Shown here one piece after another: positions 1-5,821 of a stretch of DNA of 13,183 nucleotides (position 1 is its first letter; each line of letters begins with the position of its first letter). The position numbers and the translations under genes were made by a program. The notes under the pieces are model-generated. The model was not told the DNA's origin and made no database searches. It was given only the letters and a program-made list of their open reading frames with translations. This stretch comes from Bdellovibrionales bacterium (GTDB lineage: Bacteria; Bdellovibrionota; Bdellovibrionia; Bdellovibrionales; JAMPXM01): the NCBI GenBank assembly GCA_005792225.1, contig SXSP01000405.1, forward strand, positions 1-13,183, read 5' to 3'.

Positions 1-420
1 AACATCGACTTCCCCTCATACATGATCAGCGACCGTGTGGCCCCGGCCCAAGCGAAGGGGACCGACCGTTTGCGTGAAGACGAAGGCGCGATCGTTCGAA
101 TGGGCGGGAAAAAAGTCGCCGCCTACCGCGATCCTCAAGGAGAGCTCCACGTTCTCTCGCCGGTTTGCCCTCACCTCGGCTGCTACGTTCACTGGAACGA
201 GGCCGAGAAGAGCTGGGATTGCCCCTGCCACGGCTCGAGGTTCGCGCCCACGGGTAAACTTCTCAACGGACCGGCTGTCTCGGATCTCGCGAGCGAATCC
301 GTCGACATCGAAGCCCCGATGATCCCGGAACGCTACGATCAAGCGGTCCGCGGCCCGGAGCCCTTCGGCGCGCCGATTCTTTCGATGTTTACTTGCCCTC
401 TCAAACCGAAACTTCAGTAA
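1..420 (+). CDS. Rieske [2Fe-2S] domain protein, C-terminal part (probable FAD-dependent oxidoreductase)
   Basis: The reading frame is open from the first base and ends at TAA (418-420), so only the last 139 codons are in the window; the ATG at 22 is probably internal. The Rieske signature is complete: a CPHLGC box followed about 18 residues later by CPCHGSRF. This gives the two Cys and two His that bind a [2Fe-2S] cluster plus the two Cys of the usual disulphide. The stretch after it (GKLLNGPAVSDL) and the flanking WNxAEKSWDCPCHGS wording match the C-terminal Rieske modules attached to DAO-type FAD oxidoreductases (the Bacillus YhfW type, from memory), so the missing N-terminus is probably an FAD-binding domain. 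Likely role: soluble redox enzyme, substrate unknown. A free-standing Rieske ferredoxin is the alternative. Confident about the Rieske domain, less about the rest. Confidence 0.85.
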   Translation, partial: NIDFPSYMISDRVAPAQAKGTDRLREDEGAIVRMGGKKVAAYRDPQGELHVLSPVCPHLGCYVHWNEAEKSWDCPCHGSRFAPTGKLLNGPAVSDLASESVDIEAPMIPERYDQAVRGPEPFGAPILSMFTCPLKPKLQ

Positions 421-549
421 CTGGTCCCTTTAAATGTTGTTGGCGGGGGCAGGCGGCTTTCGTTTTAAACGAAGGCTCAGTCGTCGCTTTAGTCCGGCTG
501 CCGGCCGAAGTCGCGGGCCCTTTCAACAACACTCAAGTGGACCAGTTGC
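417..549. repeat. Long imperfect inverted repeat filling a convergent intergenic gap
   Basis: Bases 417-442 and the reverse complement of 524-549 match at 21 of 26 positions, including CTGGTCC/GGACCAG at the outside and TGTTGTTG/CAACAACA further in. The pairing resumes inside: 446-448 with 518-520, and 453-462 with 506-514 (GCG, CTT and CG blocks with one bulge). The arms are thus about 45 bases with internal loops, around a 43-base core. The arm at 455-477 could also fold on itself through the near-palindrome TTCGTTT-T-AAACGAA (459-473). The element starts at the stop codon of the Rieske gene and ends 3 bases before the stop codon of the kinase gene. There is no T tract on either side as in a classic terminator, and no target-site duplication that I can see. 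It could be a bidirectional terminator, a structured RNA or a dispersed palindromic repeat. Confidence 0.6.
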
Positions 550-552
550 AGG

Positions 553-1905
553 TTACTCCGTGGGGAAGCGAATCTGCGCCACCGTTCTCCCATCCACCCG
601 TTCAAATGTGAGTTGCCAATCGTACTTCCGGCAGATGGTCCGGACCCACGCGAGTCCCAAACCGTACCCGCGGAAATCCGCGCGTCCGTAGTTGAACGGC
701 TCACCCAGGTGCTTGATCACGGTCTCGGGAATTCCGGGGCCCTCGTCGATGATTAGCACGCGGTCCTCCATCAATTTCACTGTCACCACGGATGCGGACG
801 GCGAATATTTGAGAGCGTTGGTGATGAGATTCGTGACGGCCTGCTGAACGAAACCGCGCTTGGCGAACACGGTGAGTTTGGAGTCCCCCTCGATCTTGAG
901 GCGCCCGGGGTATTGATTTTCGAACCGCTCGGCGAGTTGGCGAGTAACCTGACCTAAACGAATGGCGTGAAGCTCCTCTTCGATGTTGGCGAAGTTTTCG
1001 GCCGCCGACCATTCAAGAAAAGAACTGATGAGGCCATTGAGGTGCCCCACTTCTTGCGAGGCTTCGTTCATCCACCTCTCGCGCTTCTCGGAGTCGACTT
1101 CGGTCCGCGCGCGCTCAAGGCTATTTTGCAGGATCGTCAACGGCGTCTTCATTTCGTGCGCCATCTGGGCCGTCCAAGCTTGCGTGTTGCGGAAGCTCTT
1201 CGTGATCAAATCGCGCAGATGGTAAGTCTCCTTCACGAGTTGGCCAAACTCGTCGGTTCCCACCTTGAGGAGACGCGCCGGAGGGGTTACCTCGGGCTGA
1301 AGTGGATTGACCTGACCGCTGACGTAACGCAGATACTGCGCGAGTTCCTTCAATGGCCGAAGCAACGCTTCTGAAAGCCAAACGGTGGTGAGCAGAATCA
1401 GGCCGAGAATCAGAACACCGTACAGAATCACGTGTCGATTGGCCGTTCTTAATCTCAACACGTCATCGTCAAGGATCAAGCCCGTTTGCAGGGTTCGCGT
1501 GGGTCCTTTTGCGTTGAGTGTTCGCTTGAGGGGAACGGTGAGAATGCGAATGAAGTGCCCATCGGCTTCGATCGTCTGCCACTTCGGCTCCAAAGGAACT
1601 TTCTCGGGAAGTGCCACGGCCACCGGCGATCGATACAGCTCCTGACCCGTTCTGCCATAAACAATTATGAATTGGTTGAACTTTTCTCCCCCAACGACTT
1701 CCGAGATGATGTCTTCGGCTTCCTCGAACTCCTTGAGTTCGGCAGTCGAGAGATCCGAGGTGATGAGAAGGGTTGCCGTTGATTCAATTCGGCTGTCGAT
1801 CAGCCGGAACTGCTCGCCCCTTAAGAGCGCGTACTGCAGAACGCCGACGGCGATGAGGGCCACCGCCATGACCGAGCCGATCGTGATGACGAACCTACGC
1901 TTCAA
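553..1905 (-). CDS. Sensor histidine kinase, membrane-bound, HAMP-containing
   Basis: This 450-residue protein senses a signal outside the inner membrane and phosphorylates its partner regulator. Order: first membrane segment about 6-28, periplasmic region about 30-157 of no recognised fold, second membrane segment about 158-178, HAMP linker about 180-235, then HisKA with the H-box AQMAHEMKTPLT (phospho-acceptor His250). The HATPase_c domain follows with N-box NLITNALKYSP (359-369), G1 box DEGPGIP (387-393) and G2 box GYGLGLA (413-419). All catalytic boxes look intact. The start is TTG at 1905, inside the end of the upstream regulator gene (11-base overlap); it gives a normal MKRRF positively charged N-terminus. 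The ATG at codon 14 would cut into the first membrane helix. The overlap points to translational coupling with the regulator. Signal and regulon are unknown. Confidence 0.93.
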   Translation of the reverse strand: MKRRFVITIGSVMAVALIAVGVLQYALLRGEQFRLIDSRIESTATLLITSDLSTAELKEFEEAEDIISEVVGGEKFNQFIIVYGRTGQELYRSPVAVALPEKVPLEPKWQTIEADGHFIRILTVPLKRTLNAKGPTRTLQTGLILDDDVLRLRTANRHVILYGVLILGLILLTTVWLSEALLRPLKELAQYLRYVSGQVNPLQPEVTPPARLLKVGTDEFGQLVKETYHLRDLITKSFRNTQAWTAQMAHEMKTPLTILQNSLERARTEVDSEKRERWMNEASQEVGHLNGLISSFLEWSAAENFANIEEELHAIRLGQVTRQLAERFENQYPGRLKIEGDSKLTVFAKRGFVQQAVTNLITNALKYSPSASVVTVKLMEDRVLIIDEGPGIPETVIKHLGEPFNYGRADFRGYGLGLAWVRTICRKYDWQLTFERVDGRTVAQIRFPTE

Positions 1906-2581
1906 TCCAATATCCGATGTTGCGACGGCTCATGATCTCGGCACCGCTTGATGCGGCCTCCAGTTTACGTCGAAGATTCTTGATCGTGACTTCGACTACG
2001 TTGCTCTCGACGTCGAATTGCGTATCCCAAACGCGATCGAGAAGCTGGAACTTGTTGAAGACGCGACCCGGGTGCTGAATTAGGGCGAGGAGCACCAAAT
2101 ATTCTTTGTTGGAGAGATCCAGAGGCTTTCCGCCGACCGTGACCTTGTGTTCGATCGCGCTCAGTTGCAGATCACCGACCGTGAAGAGAACTTGCGAGGG
2201 AGTCGCGCCATTTTCGCTCGCGCGCCGGGTGAGGGATCGGATGCGCGCGGAGAGTTCGACGAGTTGAAAAGGTTTCCCCAGATCATCGTCGGCGCCGAGA
2301 TCGAGGGCCGCGGCTTTTTGCGAAGGTTCATTGATCGTCGAGAGCACGAGGATTTTTGAATTACGGCACTTGTCGCGCGCGATCGGAATGAGGCCGATGG
2401 CATCGACGCGATCAAGCAGTCGATCCATGATCAAGAGGTCCATCTTTGATCCGAGGGTTGAGACCGTATCCACCGCATTGGGGAACGTCTCGCACGGATG
2501 AACGGTGTGGCCCTCTTTGCGGAGAGCTTCGGTGAGAAAGCTCAGCACGCGAGTTTCATCTTCGACTACGACGATGGTCAT
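1895..2581 (-). CDS. OmpR/PhoB-family response regulator
   Basis: A 228-residue DNA-binding regulator, the evident partner of the overlapping histidine kinase. The receiver domain (1-118) has the acidic pocket E7/D8/E9, phospho-acceptor D53 (in LLIMDRLLD), S81/T82 and the invariant Lys103 in GKPF. The C-terminal winged helix (about 130-228) has the family features LSNKEYLVLLALIQHPGRV and VVEVTIKNLRRKLE and ends in the usual RNIGYW strand. An odd point: the switch aromatic that normally precedes the KPF lysine by three residues (GADDY) is Asp here (GADDD). The frame is open upstream to 2746, but the real start is ATG at 2581, because MTIVVVEDE is the canonical start of a receiver domain; TAGGA lies 9-13 bases before it. 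Stop TAG at 1895-1897 overlaps the kinase gene. Confidence 0.93.
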   Translation of the reverse strand: MTIVVVEDETRVLSFLTEALRKEGHTVHPCETFPNAVDTVSTLGSKMDLLIMDRLLDRVDAIGLIPIARDKCRNSKILVLSTINEPSQKAAALDLGADDDLGKPFQLVELSARIRSLTRRASENGATPSQVLFTVGDLQLSAIEHKVTVGGKPLDLSNKEYLVLLALIQHPGRVFNKFQLLDRVWDTQFDVESNVVEVTIKNLRRKLEAASSGAEIMSRRNIGYWIEA

Positions 2582-2589
2582 GCTCCAGC

Positions 2590-2618
2590 ATCCTAGAAAA
2601 AAGCCGCCGCCGTTGCAA
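2590..2618 (-). promoter_or_regulatory. Candidate promoter before the response regulator gene
   Basis: On the minus strand TTGCAA (2613-2618) and TAGGAT (2590-2595) are separated by 17 bases and each matches the sigma70 consensus at 4 of 6 positions. The -10-like hexamer ends 8 bases before the ATG at 2581, so a transcript from here would have almost no leader. The same TAGGA bases could instead be the ribosome-binding site of a message read through from the upstream small gene. The two readings cannot be separated by eye. Confidence 0.25.
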
Positions 2619-2625
2619 GCAGGCC

Positions 2626-2844
2626 TTATTGCGATGTGGCTTCGTTGGAGGATCCGGAATTCGCTGAGGGTGTCTGTGATTTTGTCTTCTCGTTCGCGCA
2701 CGTGCGGAGCGGCTTTCCTTTGAGCTCGGGATTTTCCTTGAGGCATTCGGCCTTGGCTGCCTTGTAGGTCAGGGTTTTCGCGAACGCAGGTGTCGCGAGG
2801 ACCAGCGGAGTGAGCACCGAGACAAAGAAAATGGCGCGAATCAT
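2626..2844 (-). CDS. Small secreted two-cysteine protein, function unknown
   Basis: A 72-residue product with a clear Sec signal peptide: MIRAIFF start, hydrophobic core, cleavage expected after AFA (residue 22). The mature form is about 50 residues, Lys-rich, with two cysteines (34 and 49), enough for one disulphide in the periplasm, and a Ser/Thr/Asn/Gln-rich tail that is probably disordered. The start is well supported: AAGGAG lies 7 bases before the ATG. The AECLKENPELKGKPLRTC stretch is loosely like the repeat of PsiF-type periplasmic proteins (C...KG...C), but it is shorter and I would not name it on that basis. Its stop codon is 44 bases before the response regulator start, so it may be co-transcribed with the two-component genes, or simply precede them. 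Function not known. Confidence 0.75.
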   Translation of the reverse strand: MIRAIFFVSVLTPLVLATPAFAKTLTYKAAKAECLKENPELKGKPLRTCANEKTKSQTPSANSGSSNEATSQ

Positions 2845-2908
2845 GGGATGGCTCCTTGATCTATGCTCGTCAGGCTAAACAAACCTACTGAAGCCGACGT
2901 GATGCGAA

Positions 2909-2926
2909 GATGAAATTCCGTTCATC
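2909..2926. promoter_or_regulatory. Operator-like inverted repeat in divergent promoter region
   Basis: GATGAA and TTCATC form a perfect 6-base inverted repeat with a 6-base spacer, in the 175-base gap between two divergent genes (small secreted protein, minus; M14 peptidase, plus). Size and place suit a dimeric regulator. A repeat this short can arise by chance. Confidence 0.25.
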
Positions 2927-2941
2927 GCCCGCGCGAAGGCA

Positions 2942-2971
2942 TTGCGTCACATTCGCAGGCCGGGATACGAT
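2942..2971 (+). promoter_or_regulatory. Candidate promoter of the M14 peptidase gene
   Basis: TTGCGT (2942-2947) and TACGAT (2966-2971), 18 bases apart, are modest matches to -35 and -10 boxes (3/6 and 4/6). Transcription would start near 2978, giving a leader of about 40 bases that includes the strong ribosome-binding site at 3008-3014. Weak evidence. Confidence 0.2.
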
Positions 2972-3019
2972 TCAAGCGAGACTCCATACATCAAAATACA
3001 AAGACCCAAGGAGGGGCCC

Positions 3020-4270
3020 ATGGTCTGGCAACCAAAGTTGTCACTGATCTTTCTCTTTGTCATGTTGACACCAGTTTTCCTGCGAGCGGAACCTGGCCCG
3101 ACGGAGCGTTACTGGCTCAAGATCGGCGCCAAGAATAAAGTTGAACGCACGCGCGTTGTGGAAACGGGAGCGAGCCTCGAGATCGCGAAAGACGACTACG
3201 TCATCGCGATCGGTGACGAAAATCAAAGAGAGCAGCTCGAGAAGATGGGTATGCTCCAAACGAGTTACCCCTTGTCGACCGCACCGTTTGATTTTCCGCA
3301 GGAAGATTCGCAGTTTCATGACTACACCGAGATCGTCGCGGAACTCCGAAAGATCGCTTCCGACCACCCGAACATCACTCAGCTCACGTCGATAGGAAAA
3401 TCAGTCGAAGGCCGCGACATCTGGAAGATCCGCATCTCGGGAGATCTGAAGAACGCAAGCGCGCTGCCCGCCGCGATCTTCATGGGCGGTCATCACGCAC
3501 GTGAACACGTTTCGATCGAGATGCCACTTTTCCTCGCGCGTCACCTCGTTGAAAAACATGCGGCCGGTGATGCCGAAGTCACACGCCTTCTCTCCGGTCG
3601 CGATGTTCACATCATCCCGGTCGTCAATCCCGACGGCGCAGAACACGATGTCTCGACCGGAAGCTACCAGTATTGGAGGAAGAATCGCGGGAGAAACGAG
3701 AATGGAAGTTTCGGCACGGATCTCAACCGAAACTATTCCTACTTGTGGGGAATGGGCGGCTCAAGCCAAAACCCCGACGCCGAAACTTACATGGGAACCG
3801 CGCCCTTCAGTGAACCCGAAACGCGCGCGATTCGGGATTTTGTCGATGCGCAAACGAACGCGACGATGCTCCTGAGCTTCCACACTTTTTCGGAGTTGAT
3901 CCTCTACCCCTGGGGCGGAACCGATGATCCGGTCGCGGATGAGCGCGACCGCTCCGTGTTCGTCACGATGGCAAAGACGATGGCGAAGTGGAACAACTAC
4001 GCTCCCATGCAATCATCCGAACTCTACATCGCCACTGGCGACACGGCGGATTGGGCGTACGCCACGCATAACATCTTCGCGTTTACTTTCGAGCTCGATC
4101 CATCGGATATGTTTAACGGCGGGTTTTATCCCGGTCAGGCCATTTTGCCCGAGGTCTTCCGCAAGAATTTGCAGCCGTGCCTTTACATGATCGAGTACGC
4201 CGACAATCCGTACCGAGTGCTCCAATCGCGCTCGCAAACTTACGGTTTGCGCTCGCCGCTGCTCGACTGA
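3020..4270 (+). CDS. Secreted M14 zinc carboxypeptidase, carboxypeptidase T-like
   Basis: A 416-residue exported metallopeptidase that should remove C-terminal residues from peptides. Signal peptide 1-23 (cleavage after LRA), a propeptide-like region 24-95, then the M14 domain. Zinc ligands are H159 and E162 (HAREH) and H288 (LLSFHTF); the catalytic Glu is E358 in FTFEL. Substrate-carboxylate binders N236/R237 (DLNRN), R223 (WRKNR) and the mobile Tyr (Y336 in LYIATGDTADW) are also present. In the specificity pocket, Asp at the position before TADW together with Ala at the usual 255 position recalls the broad-specificity carboxypeptidase T rather than strict A or B types. The start is ATG at 3020, chosen because AAGGAGG lies 5 bases upstream and a signal peptide follows; an in-frame TTG at 2942 has neither. 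The last 31 bases overlap the end of the convergent transglycosylase gene. Confidence 0.95.
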   Translation: MVWQPKLSLIFLFVMLTPVFLRAEPGPTERYWLKIGAKNKVERTRVVETGASLEIAKDDYVIAIGDENQREQLEKMGMLQTSYPLSTAPFDFPQEDSQFHDYTEIVAELRKIASDHPNITQLTSIGKSVEGRDIWKIRISGDLKNASALPAAIFMGGHHAREHVSIEMPLFLARHLVEKHAAGDAEVTRLLSGRDVHIIPVVNPDGAEHDVSTGSYQYWRKNRGRNENGSFGTDLNRNYSYLWGMGGSSQNPDAETYMGTAPFSEPETRAIRDFVDAQTNATMLLSFHTFSELILYPWGGTDDPVADERDRSVFVTMAKTMAKWNNYAPMQSSELYIATGDTADWAYATHNIFAFTFELDPSDMFNGGFYPGQAILPEVFRKNLQPCLYMIEYADNPYRVLQSRSQTYGLRSPLLD

Positions 4271-5814
4271 GTCGGCTCGACACCCGGCCCTGCGACCGCT
4301 GGTTGCGGTGCCGAGGGGTTGATCGTGATGATGGGTGTATCGGAAAGAAGTTTCGCGAGCTTCGCCGGCGGCATCTTCCCTTTCAGCCATTCCCGCGCGA
4401 TCTCCGCGCGCGCGGGAGGCACGCGAATGTAAGACCGAACCGGTACCGGGCTCCGACCCTTGCGGATTCTCTGCGTGAGGTGCGGATTCGCAAGCTCCGC
4501 TCCCGCTTTATCGTTGTTGAAGAACTGAAGAAGAGTCTTATACGGAATTGTTTTCGCGAGCTTGATTTCGACGGCGTCTGCCTCGGGCCCCCACTTCACG
4601 TCTCCGAAATATTTCTTTGCGTTCTTCTCGGCGTCGAGCGCCGCGAGAAAGCAAGCATAGAAATTTTCCGATGCGAAGCCGAAGGTTCGTGACGAGTAAG
4701 TCCCAATGATCTTCGCGAGATCCTTGGTCCCCACCTTTTCGGTAATCCGTTTGACCCCACTCGGGCCGTGATTATAGCCGGTGATCGCGAGCGGCCAAGC
4801 CTGAAGCATTTGGTAATTGGTTCTCAGCATCCGGGCCGAAGCGCGCGTCGACTTCAATGGGTCATTTCGTTCGTCGGTCTCGCGGTTCACCTTCATATAC
4901 GGGCGAGCGGTTCTCGGCATGAACTGCCAGATTCCGCTGGCACCCACACGAGATCTCGCACGCAAATTAAATGAGCTCTCGACGAACGGAAGCCTCGTGA
5001 GTTCGATCGGAAGCCCTTCATCCTTAAAGATTTTTTCCATTTGGGCCAGGTACCGACCGGAGTGAAAGATCCCGGTGATGAATTTATCGCGCTGCCCGAG
5101 CTGGAATCTCAACCGGTTCTTTGAGGAGGCATCCTTGAAGCGGTCGGGATAAGAGATCTTCTCGAAGAGTTTCCAAAGGCGCAGGTCCTCGCCGCTCAAA
5201 CCATCGGCGGAGGTACGACCGTGAAGTCGCGAAAGGCGCTGCGCGATCTCGGCCTTCTTCTCCTTGACCAATTTTTCGCGGAGTCTCGCCTTCTGGTAGA
5301 TGTTCTTTGAACGATCGCGCATGATATCGCCGAAGTCGATCGCCGTGTACACGACGCCGATGTGGACGCTGTCGTGAATCACACCCTGGTCGGTCGTATA
5401 CTTCGTGTAAATGTCGCGCCAGAACGAAACTCGCTCGGCCATGGCCGTGGGCGTATCAAAAACCGTTTCGCTCCAACCGAGCGCACCGACCTGGTTTGCG
5501 TAATCAGGGGCCCGCCAAGGGCGAGCACTCTTGATTTCTTCATCCGTGAGATATTCGTGCGGAGAGATGAGAGCCGCTTCGCTCTCCATGCCGGCGGGAG
5601 TGAAATCATCGCCGTTTTGGTTCTCGGATTGAGATTCGCCAACGCCGCCGAAAAGAGATTTGACCATTTCGCCGATCGTCCGCGCGCGCTCGTCGTCGGG
5701 AGATGGCGTCTCGGTCGGAACTTGCGTCATCTCCGCCGCGCGGGTCGACGTGGCACCGAAAAAAAACGGGAGCGAGGTCGACAAGAGGAGCGCGGCAACT
5801 TTCTTTGAAGGCAT
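4240..5814 (-). CDS. Lytic transglycosylase, SLT domain (MltD-like core)
   Basis: A 524-residue exported murein hydrolase that should cleave glycan strands between MurNAc and GlcNAc. Signal peptide 1-27 (cleavage after TRAA), a low-complexity Pro/Glu/Asp-rich stretch 28-100, and a long lysine-rich helical region about 165-265 that is probably coiled coil. The SLT domain is about 268-400: LPFVESSFN with catalytic Glu279, GASGIWQFMP (291-300), and ITGYNHG (344-350). Residues 415-466 look like a very diverged LysM (LANPHL...YIRVPP). The C-terminal tail is Pro/Ser-rich. Start: ATG at 5814, 7 bases after the stop of dacB, with GAGGA 11 bases upstream; an in-frame TTG at 5832 lies inside dacB and has no ribosome site. 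Spacing implies one operon with dacB, so glycan and peptide cutting would be made together. Confidence 0.93.
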   Translation of the reverse strand: MPSKKVAALLLSTSLPFFFGATSTRAAEMTQVPTETPSPDDERARTIGEMVKSLFGGVGESQSENQNGDDFTPAGMESEAALISPHEYLTDEEIKSARPWRAPDYANQVGALGWSETVFDTPTAMAERVSFWRDIYTKYTTDQGVIHDSVHIGVVYTAIDFGDIMRDRSKNIYQKARLREKLVKEKKAEIAQRLSRLHGRTSADGLSGEDLRLWKLFEKISYPDRFKDASSKNRLRFQLGQRDKFITGIFHSGRYLAQMEKIFKDEGLPIELTRLPFVESSFNLRARSRVGASGIWQFMPRTARPYMKVNRETDERNDPLKSTRASARMLRTNYQMLQAWPLAITGYNHGPSGVKRITEKVGTKDLAKIIGTYSSRTFGFASENFYACFLAALDAEKNAKKYFGDVKWGPEADAVEIKLAKTIPYKTLLQFFNNDKAGAELANPHLTQRIRKGRSPVPVRSYIRVPPARAEIAREWLKGKMPPAKLAKLLSDTPIITINPSAPQPAVAGPGVEPTQSSSGERKP

Positions 5815-5821
5815 CTTCAGT

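Noticed and set aside
22..24. ATG as start of a free-standing Rieske protein
   Set aside because: The frame is open to the left edge and the residues before the ATG (NIDFPSY) read as protein, so the gene most likely begins outside the window.
417..549. Integron attC site
   Set aside because: The ends carry AAC and GTT and the site folds, but the flanking bases do not fit RYYYAAC and GTTRRRY. There is one copy, and the neighbours are not cassette-like genes.
967..1374. Open frame of 135 codons opposite the histidine kinase
   Set aside because: It is antisense to conserved kinase domains, Arg/Leu-rich, without a ribosome site or domain; a shadow of a high-GC gene.
2596..2625. Rho-independent terminator after the small secreted gene
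   Set aside because: On the minus strand a run of six T follows GC-rich bases, but only about three base pairs of stem can be formed.
2582..2746. N-terminal extension of the response regulator by 55 residues
   Set aside because: The extension overlaps the small secreted gene on the same strand in another frame, has no domain character, and MTIVVVEDE at 2581 is a textbook receiver start.
2942..3019. TTG start 26 codons upstream for the M14 peptidase
   Set aside because: No ribosome site there, and it would bury the signal peptide; ATG at 3020 has AAGGAGG.
4177..4692. Open frame of 171 codons opposite the first transglycosylase
   Set aside because: Arg-rich shadow composition, covering the end of two well-supported genes.
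5362..5808. Open frame of 148 codons opposite the transglycosylase N-terminus
   Set aside because: No ribosome site or recognisable features; the opposite strand has a clear signal peptide and operon spacing.
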